Source: Thalassococcus profundi
GTDB taxonomy: Bacteria; Pseudomonadota; Alphaproteobacteria; Rhodobacterales; Rhodobacteraceae
DNA: 64,000 bases
Assembly: GCF_003344785.1 (NCBI RefSeq)
Contig: NZ_QPMK01000003.1
Coordinates: forward strand, 168,877-232,876
Direction of reading: 5' to 3'
Part shown: piece by piece, positions 45,247 to 53,673 of the stretch
Layout: every line of letters begins with the position of its first letter
How positions within the stretch are numbered: the first letter of the stretch is position 1
Position numbers and translations under genes: made by a program
The notes under the pieces: model-generated
What the model was told of the DNA's origin: nothing
Database searches by the model: none
What the model saw: only the letters and a program-made list of their open reading frames with translations

Positions 45247-45804
45247 ATGGTACGGTCCCTGACGACACGGCTGGCAGAGACATTGGCACGGACGCGCGCA
45301 GCGCGGGGCCTGTCGCTGGACGAACTGGCCACCGCCAGCGGCGTCAGCCGGGCCACCCTGTCGCGGCTGGAAAAGGCCGAGGCCAGCCCGACCGCCGAGA
45401 TGCTGGACAAGCTCTGCTTTGCCTATGGCTACAGCCTGGCGCAGCTCATGGCGAAGGCCGAGGACGGCTTTGCCGCGCATCTGCCGCGCGCCGATCAGAG
45501 CGTCTGGCGCGACGGCGACCAGGGCGTGGTACGGCGCAGCGTGTCGCCGGGCGGCGGCGGGCTGGCCGCCGAGGTGCTGGATTGCAAGCTGGGCGCGGAA
45601 AGCACCTTTGACCAGGCGGCGCCGGCGGTGCCGGGGCAGGAGCACCATATCTATATGTTGAGCGGGCAGATGACGGTGGCGGTGGACGACGTCGTGCACC
45701 GGCTCGACCAGGGCGACAGCCTGCGGTTTCGCCCGCATGGGCGGGTGCGGCTGGCCACCGGTCTGGCGGCGGCGAAGTACATCCTGGTGACGGTCACGCC
45801 CTGA
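45247..45804 (+). CDS. XRE-family regulator with cupin domain
   Basis: 185 residues. An N-terminal helix-turn-helix (about 8-62, LSLDELATASGVSRATLSRLEKAEASP) is followed by a small cupin barrel (about 105-180, PGQEHHIYMLSGQMTVAVDD and LDQGDSLRFRPHGRVRL). Such proteins regulate metabolism in response to a ligand held in the cupin; target and ligand are unknown. The ATG at 45247 is preceded by GGCGGACGGGC. It stands alone between tRNA-Leu(UAG) and tatD. Confidence 0.85.
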   Translation: MVRSLTTRLAETLARTRAARGLSLDELATASGVSRATLSRLEKAEASPTAEMLDKLCFAYGYSLAQLMAKAEDGFAAHLPRADQSVWRDGDQGVVRRSVSPGGGGLAAEVLDCKLGAESTFDQAAPAVPGQEHHIYMLSGQMTVAVDDVVHRLDQGDSLRFRPHGRVRLATGLAAAKYILVTVTP

Positions 45805-45873
45805 GCGTGGGCCGCCTTGACCCTCGGGACCACATCCTAGATATCAGGGCCAACACGCGACCAAGAGGGGCCC

Positions 45874-46677
45874 ATGAGCGAAAGCGTCATCACCGACAGC
45901 CATTGCCACCTCGACTTTCCCGATTTCGACGCCGAACGCGCCAAGGTGATCGACCGGGCAGTGGCGGCGGGTGTGCACCGGATGGTCACCATCTGCACCC
46001 GGCTGCGGCTTGAACCGCAGGTGCGCGCCATCGCCGAGGCCCATGCGCCCGTCTTCTACGCCGCCGGCACCCATCCGATGAGCGCCGCGGACGAACCGAT
46101 GGCGTCTGTCGACGAGCTGGTCTCGCTGGCGCAGCATCCGAAATTCGTGGGCATCGGCGAGACCGGGTTGGACTATCACTATACGAAAGACAGCGCCGCG
46201 GTGCAGCAGCAGTCCCTGAAGGTGCATATCGCGGCGGCGCAGGAAACCGGCCTGCCGCTCATCATCCATGCTCGCGCGGCGGATGACGACATGGCGGCGA
46301 TCCTGCGCGAAGGCTATGACCGCGCGCCCTATGCCTGCGTGATGCACTGCTTTTCCTCGGGCGCGGGTCTGGCGCGCGCGGCGCTCGACATGGGGTTCTA
46401 CCTGTCGATGTCGGGTATCGCGGCCTTCCCGAAGTCCACGGAACTGCGCGAGATCTTCGGCGCGGCGCCGCTCGACCGCGTGCTGGTGGAGACCGACAGC
46501 CCGTATCTCGCGCCGCCGCCCTATCGCGGCAAGCGCAACGAGCCGGGCTATTCGGTGCACACCGCAAAGGTCGGGGCCGAGGTCTTCGGGCTCGACTATG
46601 CCGATTTCGCCGCAGCGACCGAACGCAATTTCGAGCGTCTCTTCGCCAAGGCGGCGGCCTTCCGGGCGGCTGCATGA
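45874..46677 (+). CDS. TatD-family metal-dependent hydrolase
   Basis: 267 residues. DSHCHLDFPDFD supplies the metal-binding HxH, GIGETGLDYHY the Glu, IIHARAADDDM the next His, and VETDSPYLAPPPYRGKRNEP the Asp. TatD enzymes are 3'-5' DNA exonucleases or D-aminoacyl-tRNA-like hydrolases involved in DNA repair and quality control. Its stop overlaps the next ATG by four bases (46674-46677). Confidence 0.92.
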   Translation: MSESVITDSHCHLDFPDFDAERAKVIDRAVAAGVHRMVTICTRLRLEPQVRAIAEAHAPVFYAAGTHPMSAADEPMASVDELVSLAQHPKFVGIGETGLDYHYTKDSAAVQQQSLKVHIAAAQETGLPLIIHARAADDDMAAILREGYDRAPYACVMHCFSSGAGLARAALDMGFYLSMSGIAAFPKSTELREIFGAAPLDRVLVETDSPYLAPPPYRGKRNEPGYSVHTAKVGAEVFGLDYADFAAATERNFERLFAKAAAFRAAA

Positions 46678-47474
46678 CCCACGAGATGCGCTTTACCATC
46701 CTGGGCTGCGGATCGTCGGGCGGGGTGCCGCGGCTGGGCGGCCACTGGGGCGACTGCGATCCCGGGAACCCGCGCAACACCCGCCGCCGCTGTTCGATGC
46801 TGGTGGAGCGCGAGACCGAGGCGGGCGTGACGCGGGTGCTGATCGACACCTCGCCGGACCTGCGGGCTCAGCTGCTCGACGCCGGCGTTGGGAGGCTCGA
46901 CGCGGTGGTCTACACCCATGCCCATGCGGATCATGTGCACGGGATCGACGACCTGCGAATGATCGTCTTCAACATGCGCGCGCGCCTGCCGGTCTGGGCC
47001 GATGCCGAAACGCGGGCGGCGCTGCTCGACCGGTTCGGCTATGCCTTCGTGCAGCCCGAAGGCAGCTCCTATCCGCCGATCCTCGACATGAACCTGATCG
47101 ACGGCGCCTTCGAGATCGACGGCGCGGGCGGCGCCGTGCCCTTCCTGCCGTTCCGGGTGAACCACGGCGGCATCGACGCGCTGGGGTTCCGTATCGGCGG
47201 GTTGGCCTACCTGCCGGACGTGGCGCAGATCCCCGAGGCCTGCTGGCCGGTGCTCGAAGGGCTGGACTGCTGGGTGCTGGACGCCCTGCGCCGGAAACCC
47301 CATCCGACCCATGCGCATCTGGCGCAGTCTCTCGACTGGATCGACCGGATGGCGCCGCGGCGGGCGGTGCTGACGAACATGCATATCGACCTCGACTATG
47401 CGACGCTGGAGGCGGAGACGCCCGAGCACATCACCCCGGCCTATGACGGGATGGTGCTGCGGTTCCCGTTGTGA
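46674..47474 (+). CDS. Metallo-beta-lactamase-fold hydrolase (PhnP-like)
   Basis: 266 residues. THAHADHVHGIDDLR is the zinc-binding HxHxDH motif; LGCGSSGGVPRLGG at the start and the MHIDLDY His/Asp later match the PhnP/phosphodiesterase group. SMLVERE and LIDTSPDLR are also typical. It probably cleaves a small cyclic phosphodiester; the substrate is unknown. ATGA overlap with tatD gives tight coupling, a conserved pairing in alphaproteobacteria next to holB. Confidence 0.85.
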   Translation: MTHEMRFTILGCGSSGGVPRLGGHWGDCDPGNPRNTRRRCSMLVERETEAGVTRVLIDTSPDLRAQLLDAGVGRLDAVVYTHAHADHVHGIDDLRMIVFNMRARLPVWADAETRAALLDRFGYAFVQPEGSSYPPILDMNLIDGAFEIDGAGGAVPFLPFRVNHGGIDALGFRIGGLAYLPDVAQIPEACWPVLEGLDCWVLDALRRKPHPTHAHLAQSLDWIDRMAPRRAVLTNMHIDLDYATLEAETPEHITPAYDGMVLRFPL

Positions 47475-47507
47475 CGGTCGTCTGCGCCTCGGTGCGCCGG
47501 AGGCGCG

Positions 47508-48437
47508 ATGCAGGCGCTGATTGACGTCATCCTGCCGGTCTTTCTGGTGATCGGCTTCGGCTACCTCGCGGTCTGGCGGGGCTATCTGTCCGACAGCGCT
47601 GTCGACGGGCTGATGGCCTTCACCCACAATTTCGCCGTGCCCTGCCTGCTGTTCCGCGCCATCTGGACGCTGGACCTGGGCCAGAGTTTCGAGCCGGGAC
47701 TGCTGATCAGCTTCTACACCGGGTCGGCCACCGGCTTTGCGCTGGGGCTGCTGGGCGGGCGCTATGTCTTCGGGCGGGACTGGGAGGACGCGGTCGCGAT
47801 CGGCTTCTGCTGCCTCTTCGCCAATTCGCTGCTGCTGGGGCTGGCGATCACCGAACGGGCCTACGGCGTGGACGCTTTGGAGGCCAACTACGCCATCGTC
47901 GCCATGCATTCGCCGTTCTGCTACGGCGTCGGCATCACCGCGATGGAGATCGCGCGCGCCCGCGGCACGCCGGCGCGGGCGGTTCCCGGCAAGGTGATGC
48001 GGGCGATGTTCCGCAACGCGCTGGTGATCGCGATCCTGCTGGGCGCGGCGTTCAACCTCTTCGACGTCTCGCTGCCCGGCCCGGCGGTCGAGGCGCTGGA
48101 CATGATGGTGCGCACGGCACTGCCCGCCGCGCTCTTCGGCATGGGCGGGGTTCTCTACCGCTACCGGCCCGAGGGCGACGGGCGGGTCATCGCCTTTGTC
48201 TGCGTCGTGGTTCTGGTGGTGCATCCGGCGATCACCTGGACGCTGGGGCGCGCCTTCGACCTGCCGGTGCAGACCTTCCGGTCGGCGGTGGTGACGGCGG
48301 CCATGGCGCCGGGGATCAACGCCTATGTCTTCGCCAACATGTACGGCCGGGCGCGGCGGGTGGCGGCGTCATCGGTGCTGGTGGCGACGGCGCTGTCGCT
48401 GGGGACGACCTGGGTCTGGCTGGCGCTGCTGCCCTGA
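47508..48437 (+). CDS. AEC-family membrane transporter
   Basis: 309 residues with about ten hydrophobic helices in two halves. It starts ALIDVILPVFLVIGFGYLA, with FTHNFAVPCLLFRAI, and the C-terminal APGINAYVFANMYGRA is typical of auxin-efflux-carrier-type transporters. Relatives export malonate, malate or other organic acids; the substrate is unknown. It is the last gene of a plus-strand unit with tatD and the beta-lactamase-fold gene. Confidence 0.85.
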   Translation: MQALIDVILPVFLVIGFGYLAVWRGYLSDSAVDGLMAFTHNFAVPCLLFRAIWTLDLGQSFEPGLLISFYTGSATGFALGLLGGRYVFGRDWEDAVAIGFCCLFANSLLLGLAITERAYGVDALEANYAIVAMHSPFCYGVGITAMEIARARGTPARAVPGKVMRAMFRNALVIAILLGAAFNLFDVSLPGPAVEALDMMVRTALPAALFGMGGVLYRYRPEGDGRVIAFVCVVVLVVHPAITWTLGRAFDLPVQTFRSAVVTAAMAPGINAYVFANMYGRARRVAASSVLVATALSLGTTWVWLALLP

Positions 48438-48438
48438 G

Positions 48439-48568
48439 GGATCGCCCGTCGGGCGATACGAGAGACATCGTCCGATGCGCTTACGCATTGGCGCAGCAGG
48501 ATCGCCCAAGGGGCGATACGAGAGACGCTGTCTCTCGTGCTCTCTGGAGGTTTATTGGCAAGATGAAG
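48439..48568. repeat. Dispersed palindromic repeat, copies B1 and B2
   Basis: B1 (48439-48466) has ATCGCC-C-GTC-GGGCGAT, then ACGAGAGAC but no second arm. B2 (48499-48568) repeats the first hairpin and carries the complete ACGAGAGAC-GCT-GTCTCTCGT hairpin, then a 23-base tail identical to 2577-2599. B2's double-hairpin core is identical to 16408-16475 over about 35 bases. It lies between convergent genes, so it may also terminate transcription. Confidence 0.85.
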
Positions 48569-48596
48569 CAGGGGGCGATGTGGCAGATGCGGCGCG

Positions 48597-49721
48597 TCAG
48601 GGGCGCGCGGTGCGTTGCATTTGCAGCAGGGTATCGAGCACCAGCGAGGCCGGGTCGAGGTTGACGGCGCGGCCGTGGCGCAGGCGGTCGCCGGCGGTCT
48701 GGGCCAGCTGCGCCCAGCGGCGGCCCGAAAGGGCATCGGGGGCGAGGCGGGTCAAGACCCGGGCCTCTCCGGCCGCGGCTTCGGGCTGTGGCGGGGTGCC
48801 GGTCACGCCGGTGCGGGCGAGGCGCGCGAGGCCGGTGTCGAGAAGCGTCAGCAGCAGGTCGAGCCGCGCTTCGGCACCGCGCCCGGCGACGCTTTCGGCG
48901 AGCGCGATGGCGCGGGCGCGGTCGAGGTCGGGCAGGCTGCCCAGTACCGTCACCAGCTGGCCGTAGAGCGTGAGGCCGTCGAGGTTCAGCAGCCGCAGCG
49001 CATCGCCCACCGACCCGGCGGAGAGCTGCGCCAGCGCCTGGGACTCGGATGCGCCGACCTCGGCCCCGGCCTGGCCGAGCGCGGCGGTCATGTCGGCGGC
49101 GCCCAGCGGCGCCAGGCGCAACTCCCGGCAACGCGAACGGATCGTCGGCAGCAGGCGCGAGGGCTGGTGGCTGATCAGCAGCAGCGTCGTGCGGGCGGGC
49201 GGTTCCTCGAGCAGTTTCAGCAGCGCGTTGGCGGCGTTGGGGTTCATCTCGTCGGCGGAATCGACGATCACCACGCGGCGGCCGCCATCGGCGGAGGAGA
49301 GGGCGAAGAACTGCTTGAGGTCGCGGATCTCGTCGACGGTGATGACCGTCTTGAGGCGTTTCGCCTTTTCGTCCCAGCCGCGGCGCACCAGTTTCAGTCC
49401 CGGGTCCGACAGCGCCAGCACCCGGCGCGCGACCGGATGATCGACGGGGATGTCGAGGCTTTCGGGCGGCGGCGGCGCGCCGAAGAGGCCGTCGTCCGCC
49501 GCCTCGGGCGTGGCCAGCAGGAAGCGCGCGATGCGCCAGGCCAGGGTTGCCTTGCCCAGCCCCTGCGGTCCGGTGATCAGCCAGCCGTGGTGCAGCCGGT
49601 CGGCGGAAAAGGCGGCGAGAAAATCCGCCTCGGCGCTCTCTTGTCCGATGAGCCGCGGGGTCGCGCGCGGATGCGGGGCGCCTTCCACGCGGTCGGGTTC
49701 GGGGTGCGGCTCGTCGCTCAT
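48597..49721 (-). CDS. holB: DNA polymerase III delta prime subunit
   Basis: 374 residues. A clamp-loader AAA+ domain has Walker A-like GPQGLGKATLAWR, the Walker B region VVIVDSADEMN, and the delta-prime signature ANALLKLLEEPPARTTLLL. It loads the sliding clamp at replication forks. The ATG at 49721 overlaps the tmk stop (ATGA). Order dacC-tmk-holB is conserved in alphaproteobacteria. Confidence 0.9.
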   Translation of the reverse strand: MSDEPHPEPDRVEGAPHPRATPRLIGQESAEADFLAAFSADRLHHGWLITGPQGLGKATLAWRIARFLLATPEAADDGLFGAPPPPESLDIPVDHPVARRVLALSDPGLKLVRRGWDEKAKRLKTVITVDEIRDLKQFFALSSADGGRRVVIVDSADEMNPNAANALLKLLEEPPARTTLLLISHQPSRLLPTIRSRCRELRLAPLGAADMTAALGQAGAEVGASESQALAQLSAGSVGDALRLLNLDGLTLYGQLVTVLGSLPDLDRARAIALAESVAGRGAEARLDLLLTLLDTGLARLARTGVTGTPPQPEAAAGEARVLTRLAPDALSGRRWAQLAQTAGDRLRHGRAVNLDPASLVLDTLLQMQRTARP

Positions 49722-50344
49722 GACAGTTCCGCCTCGAGGACGGCCAGCACGTCCGCCGCCACCGCGGCCTTGGCACGGTTGCCGTCGATCACGCGGATGC
49801 GGTCGGGAAATTCCCGGGCGAGGGCGAGGAAACCGGCGCGCATCCGGGTTTGCAGGTCGAGGCCGAAATCCTCGAACCGTTCCTCGGCCGTGGCGCGGGA
49901 CTTGGCCCGCGCCAGGCCCTGGCCCGGGTCCATGTCGATCAGAAAGGTCAGATCCGGTTCGGTGCCGATCATCAGGTCGTGCAGCTGGTCCACCGCGGGC
50001 CGCAGGTCGCCGCGCGACAGGCCCTGATACATGCGCGTGCTGTCGGCGAAGCGGTCGCAGATCACGATCCGGCCCGCCGCCAGCGCCGGCCGGATCGTGC
50101 GTTCGAGGTGGTCGCGGCGGGCGGCGGTGAAGAGCAGCAGCTCGGTCTGTGCCGACCAGCGGTCGGGATCGCCCTGCAGCACCAGGGCGCGGATTTCCTC
50201 GGCACCGGGGCTGCCGCCGGGTTCGCGGGTCAGCACGACATCGCGGTCGCGCGCCCGCAGGGTCTCTGCCAGCAGGCGCGCCTGGGTGGATTTGCCGGAA
50301 CCGTCGATGCCTTCGAAACTGACGAAAAGGCCTGGCGCCGTCAC
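49718..50344 (-). CDS. tmk: Thymidylate kinase
   Basis: 208 residues. SFEGIDGSGKSTQARLL is the P loop, LTREPGGSPGAEEIR and ICDRFADSTRMYQG are the family motifs. It phosphorylates dTMP to dTDP. It overlaps dacC upstream and holB downstream by four bases each, so all three are translationally coupled. Confidence 0.95.
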   Translation of the reverse strand: MTAPGLFVSFEGIDGSGKSTQARLLAETLRARDRDVVLTREPGGSPGAEEIRALVLQGDPDRWSAQTELLLFTAARRDHLERTIRPALAAGRIVICDRFADSTRMYQGLSRGDLRPAVDQLHDLMIGTEPDLTFLIDMDPGQGLARAKSRATAEERFEDFGLDLQTRMRAGFLALAREFPDRIRVIDGNRAKAAVAADVLAVLEAELS

Positions 50345-51513
50345 ATCGTGCCCTCGGCCGTGCCATCGCCCAGCCGCTTCAGCAGCGCATTGCTGACGGT
50401 CATCATCCGGCTCATGAACCCGCCGGTGGCGACGTCGGACTCGGCCACCAGAGGCATGCGGTGCTCGGGCAGACCTTCGGGGCGGATGATCAGCTCTGCC
50501 AGCTGCTGACCCTTGCTGATCGGCGCCTGGAGCGGGCCGGTATAGACCACCTCGGCCTCGAGCGAGGCGCCGGGGATGATCGGCAGGAGCAGGGTCGTGT
50601 CCTCGGTGGTGACCAGCCCGACGCTGTCCTCGGCGCCCATCCAGACCTCCGCCGCGGCGACACGCTGGCCGGCGGTGGTGACCTTCTTCTCGGCGAACTG
50701 GCGGAAGGCCCAGTTGACGATCGCCTCGGATTCCTCGGCGCGCTGGCGGGTGGTCTCGAGCCCGGTGATGGCGAAGATCACCCGACGCTCGCCCTGCCTG
50801 GCCGATCCGACAAGGCCGTAGCCGGCCTCTTGCGTGTGGCCGGTCTTGAGCCCGTCGGCACCGATCCCGAGACCCAGCAGCGGGTTGCGGTTGCTGACGT
50901 TCTGCGGCGCGCGGCCGTCGAACTGGAAGGTCTGCTCGGCGAACATCGGGTAGAAGTCGGGAAAGTCGCGGATCAGGCGGCTGGCCAGCAGCGTCAGGTC
51001 GCGCATCGACATCAGGTGGCCGTCGGCGGGCCAGCCGTTGGAGTTCTTGAAGGTGGAATTGGTCATGCCCATCTGCTGCGCGCGGCGGGTCATCAGGTCG
51101 GCAAAGCCGCGTTCGGTGCCGTCGGGGCTCAGCGCCTCGGCGATCACGGCGCAGGCGTCGTTGCCCGACAGCACCACGATGCCGCGCAAGAGGTCGTCGA
51201 CCCGCACCCGGTCGGTGGTGTCGAGGAACATGGTCGAGCCGCCGTAGGACATGGCGTGCTGCGACACCGGCAGGCGTTCGTCGAGTTGCAGCCGCCCGTC
51301 GCGCACCGCCTCGAAGGCCATGTAGAGGGTCATCAGCTTCGACATCGACGCCGGCGGCAGGGGCTCGTCGGCATTCTTGGCCAGCAGCACGGTCCCGGTG
51401 GAGAAATCCAGCACGAAGGCGGCGCGGGCCTGGGTGTCGAAGGCGGACGCGGGCATCGCGAAAAGCGCAAGCGCCGCGCAGAGGGCCAGTGTCTGGCGCA
51501 GGTGGGCGAACAT
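50341..51513 (-). CDS. D-alanyl-D-alanine carboxypeptidase (PBP5/6 type, S11)
   Basis: 390 residues. A signal peptide (1-24) precedes the catalytic motifs SMSK (Ser56, Lys59), SGN in VVLSGNDACAV, and KTG in GLKTGHTQEAG. A C-terminal PBP5-like beta domain ends in an amphipathic anchor helix (MSRMMTVSNALLKRL). It removes the terminal D-Ala from peptidoglycan stem peptides in the periplasm. It is followed by tmk with a four-base overlap and preceded by the SPOR protein gene 49 bases upstream. Confidence 0.92.
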   Translation of the reverse strand: MFAHLRQTLALCAALALFAMPASAFDTQARAAFVLDFSTGTVLLAKNADEPLPPASMSKLMTLYMAFEAVRDGRLQLDERLPVSQHAMSYGGSTMFLDTTDRVRVDDLLRGIVVLSGNDACAVIAEALSPDGTERGFADLMTRRAQQMGMTNSTFKNSNGWPADGHLMSMRDLTLLASRLIRDFPDFYPMFAEQTFQFDGRAPQNVSNRNPLLGLGIGADGLKTGHTQEAGYGLVGSARQGERRVIFAITGLETTRQRAEESEAIVNWAFRQFAEKKVTTAGQRVAAAEVWMGAEDSVGLVTTEDTTLLLPIIPGASLEAEVVYTGPLQAPISKGQQLAELIIRPEGLPEHRMPLVAESDVATGGFMSRMMTVSNALLKRLGDGTAEGTM

Positions 51514-51562
51514 GGGCAGCTCCCTTGGTCAGGCGGCGTCGGGTCGGCGCGCCCGCGACGGG

Positions 51563-52483
51563 TCAGTCGCTGACGGCATAGGCATCCGTGAAGCCGGAGG
51601 ATTTGATCTTGGCCAGCAGCGTGTCGCGCTCGGATTCCGTCTGGGCCGGCCCCACGAGCACCCGCCAGAAGGTCTTGCCGCTGGAGGACTGCTTTTTCAC
51701 CGTGGGCACCATGCCCGCCTGGCGCATCGCGGTCGCGGTATTGTTGGCATTGGCCTCGACGCTGAAGATGCCGATCTGCAGGTAGGGCCGCGACAGGGCG
51801 GATGCGGCGGGCGCGGAGGCCGGCGGTTTCGGGGCGGCGGCGACCGGGGTCGGGGCAGGGGCCGCGGATGCAGAGGGCGTTTCGGGCGCTGCCTCGATCG
51901 CGGCAGCGGCGCCGACACTCGCCGGATCGAGCGTGCCCGACGAGATATCGGTGGGCGCGGCCAGCGTGCCGGTGGTGCCGTCCGGGGCGGGGGCCTCGGC
52001 TGGGGCGTCTTCGGTGGCCTCTTCGCGGCGCAGGGCCACGACGTTGAGGTTGGTGGGCTGCCCGGCGAGCATGCCGAGCGCCGCCGCCGCATCCGAGGAA
52101 ATCTGCAGCCGCGGGCCGGGGGTTTCGCGTTCGCGCCGGAACAGGGCGCCGATCACGAACTGGCCGTTCTGTTCGTTGCGGATGATCACCCGCTCGGGGT
52201 CCTGGACATCGGGATGCGCGGCCCAGACACCGCCCAGCGACGGCCTGCCGTCCCAGAGCCCGGCCTCGGTGGCCTGGAACACCTCCGGCGCCTCGATGTC
52301 GCGCTCGACTGTGCGGGCGGCACGGCTGGCGGGTTCGGAGGCGGCGGCATCCCTGTCGCGCGGTTGCAGGAACCCCGGGAGATTGCCGTCCTCGCAGGCG
52401 GACAACGTCGCAAGTCCGATGAAGAATGCCACACCGCGCACCGTCCAGCCATGCTGCCGCGCCGTTCCGAAATCCCTGCTCAT
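51563..52483 (-). CDS. SPOR-domain lipoprotein
   Basis: 306 residues. A signal with lipobox-like LATLSAC (Cys30) suggests outer-membrane anchoring. A variable Ala/Pro/Glu-rich middle (about 160-230) leads to a C-terminal SPOR domain (about 232-305, QIGIFSVEANANNTATAMRQ, KTFWRVLVGPAQTESE). SPOR domains bind denuded glycan strands at the septum. Together with dacC this points to a cell-wall remodelling operon. The gene is first in SPOR-dacC-tmk-holB. Confidence 0.85.
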   Translation of the reverse strand: MSRDFGTARQHGWTVRGVAFFIGLATLSACEDGNLPGFLQPRDRDAAASEPASRAARTVERDIEAPEVFQATEAGLWDGRPSLGGVWAAHPDVQDPERVIIRNEQNGQFVIGALFRRERETPGPRLQISSDAAAALGMLAGQPTNLNVVALRREEATEDAPAEAPAPDGTTGTLAAPTDISSGTLDPASVGAAAAIEAAPETPSASAAPAPTPVAAAPKPPASAPAASALSRPYLQIGIFSVEANANNTATAMRQAGMVPTVKKQSSSGKTFWRVLVGPAQTESERDTLLAKIKSSGFTDAYAVSD

Positions 52484-52697
52484 GCCGTGCCCCTCAGCCT
52501 GTTTCGCGGCATCCTTCGGTGTCGCGGTTTTGTGCCGGTTTGACCGGTCTTGACCGCCGAACGCCGTTCCGTCTGCGCCTCGCTCGCGCGTAGCTTAACG
52601 GCAATGTGGAGACAAGAAAAGACCGCTGCCACGGCTCGGCGGAAAATCCCGCCGCGCGGCTTTCAGAATCGCGTGAGTGGGTCTATCCGAGGAAGAC

Positions 52698-52787
52698 GGA
52701 GGCTTGGCAGAGTGGTCGAATGCGGCGGTCTTGAAAACCGTTGGGCGTGAGAGCGTCCCGTGGGTTCGAATCCCACAGCCTCCGCCA
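52698..52787 (+). tRNA. tRNA-Ser (anticodon UGA)
   Basis: 90 bases including encoded CCA. Acceptor stem GGAGGCT/AGCCTCC, anticodon stem GCGGT/ACCGT enclosing CTTGAAA, reading TGA, and the long variable arm of class II tRNAs. The 3' half (GGGTTCGAATCCCACAGCCT) is a common integration target. Sequence changes character straight after it. Confidence 0.97.
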
Positions 52788-53356
52788 GAGCGCCTTGTAA
52801 GTCATTGTAAATAATAAATAAACACATTTTCCATTCAGCCTTGCCTCCATCGTTGCCGCCAATGGTTCGCCGTTTAGCTGCTGTTTTCTGCAACGAGCTG
52901 CAGCGCCGCAGTGGTTTTCAATCTCACTGAGGTTGGGCAAAGACGCCGTTTGCCAATTTCGAACTGCGGAACAACTGATGTGTGATAGAGCGTCATGCTG
53001 CGCTCATACCATCGAGATGCGGGCAATGATCGCTGCAACATCAAGGGTTCACCGCAAAGCCGGTCTCAAACCTGATACTTCCGTGTGTTTTTGGAACCCG
53101 ATCAGATCGCAGATCGCACGACGTTCCTGAATATGCTCAACGCTTGCACGGCCTTAACGTTCACGGGCCTCTTCTAGGCAGCCTTTACTGCTCTAAACGG
53201 CCCTCTCGTGAAAACGGCCGGGAAGAAAAATCCACCCACGGTGAAAAAACCGCCCGCATCGCGGATGTCCGCTGTCTATAAGCAAGCTAGGCAATCCCCT
53301 TGGGCATAGATCTGCTCCAACGGAGAATGAACACACCTGATTTTGGAGATCATCAG
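52788..53356. other. Left end of the putative genomic island, no confident gene
   Basis: 569 bases after tRNA-Ser. The first part is A+T-rich (TAAGTCATTGTAAATAATAA). A 65-codon frame at 52933-53130 has no family resemblance. Near 53188-53215 there are repeated ACGGCC blocks with A-rich gaps. No integrase gene is seen here, though one would often sit next to a tRNA attachment site. Confidence 0.6.
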
Positions 53357-53593
53357 ATGCCCCTCGACCCGAAAAACCTCTACCTCAGCGTCGATCAGGT
53401 CGCGGCACGCCTTGGCGTGTCGCGCGACACGATCTGGCGCTGGAAACGCAACGGCTCCTTTCCCAAGGCCATGAAGCTCAGCGGGCGCACGACCCGCTGG
53501 CGCCTTTCGGACATCGAGGCCTGGGAGGCGAGCTGTTTGATCGGCTTCGTGGCTCATCTCGATATCCCTGAGAGCTCTCTCACCATCAACTGA
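53357..53593 (+). CDS. AlpA-type helix-turn-helix regulator
   Basis: 78 residues. LYLSVDQVAARLGVSRDTIWRWKRNGSFPKAMKLSGRTTRWRLSDIEAWE is the excisionase/AlpA pattern of DNA-binding proteins found in prophages and integrative elements. I chose the ATG at 53357, with GGAG eight bases upstream; an ATG at 53327 would add ten residues but has a poor site. It probably regulates excision or the neighbouring DUF927 gene. About 80 bases separate it from that gene, so an operon is likely. Confidence 0.85.
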   Translation: MPLDPKNLYLSVDQVAARLGVSRDTIWRWKRNGSFPKAMKLSGRTTRWRLSDIEAWEASCLIGFVAHLDIPESSLTIN

Positions 53594-53673
53594 CCTCACA
53601 CCCGAAACAAATTGGTCCGACCGGCGCATCAACACGCCGGAACAATGTTCCTATGCCCGCTGAAAGGCGCACC

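Noticed and set aside
52663-52940. Minus-strand frames crossing tRNA-Ser
   Set aside because: They are translations of the tRNA complement, a known annotation artefact.
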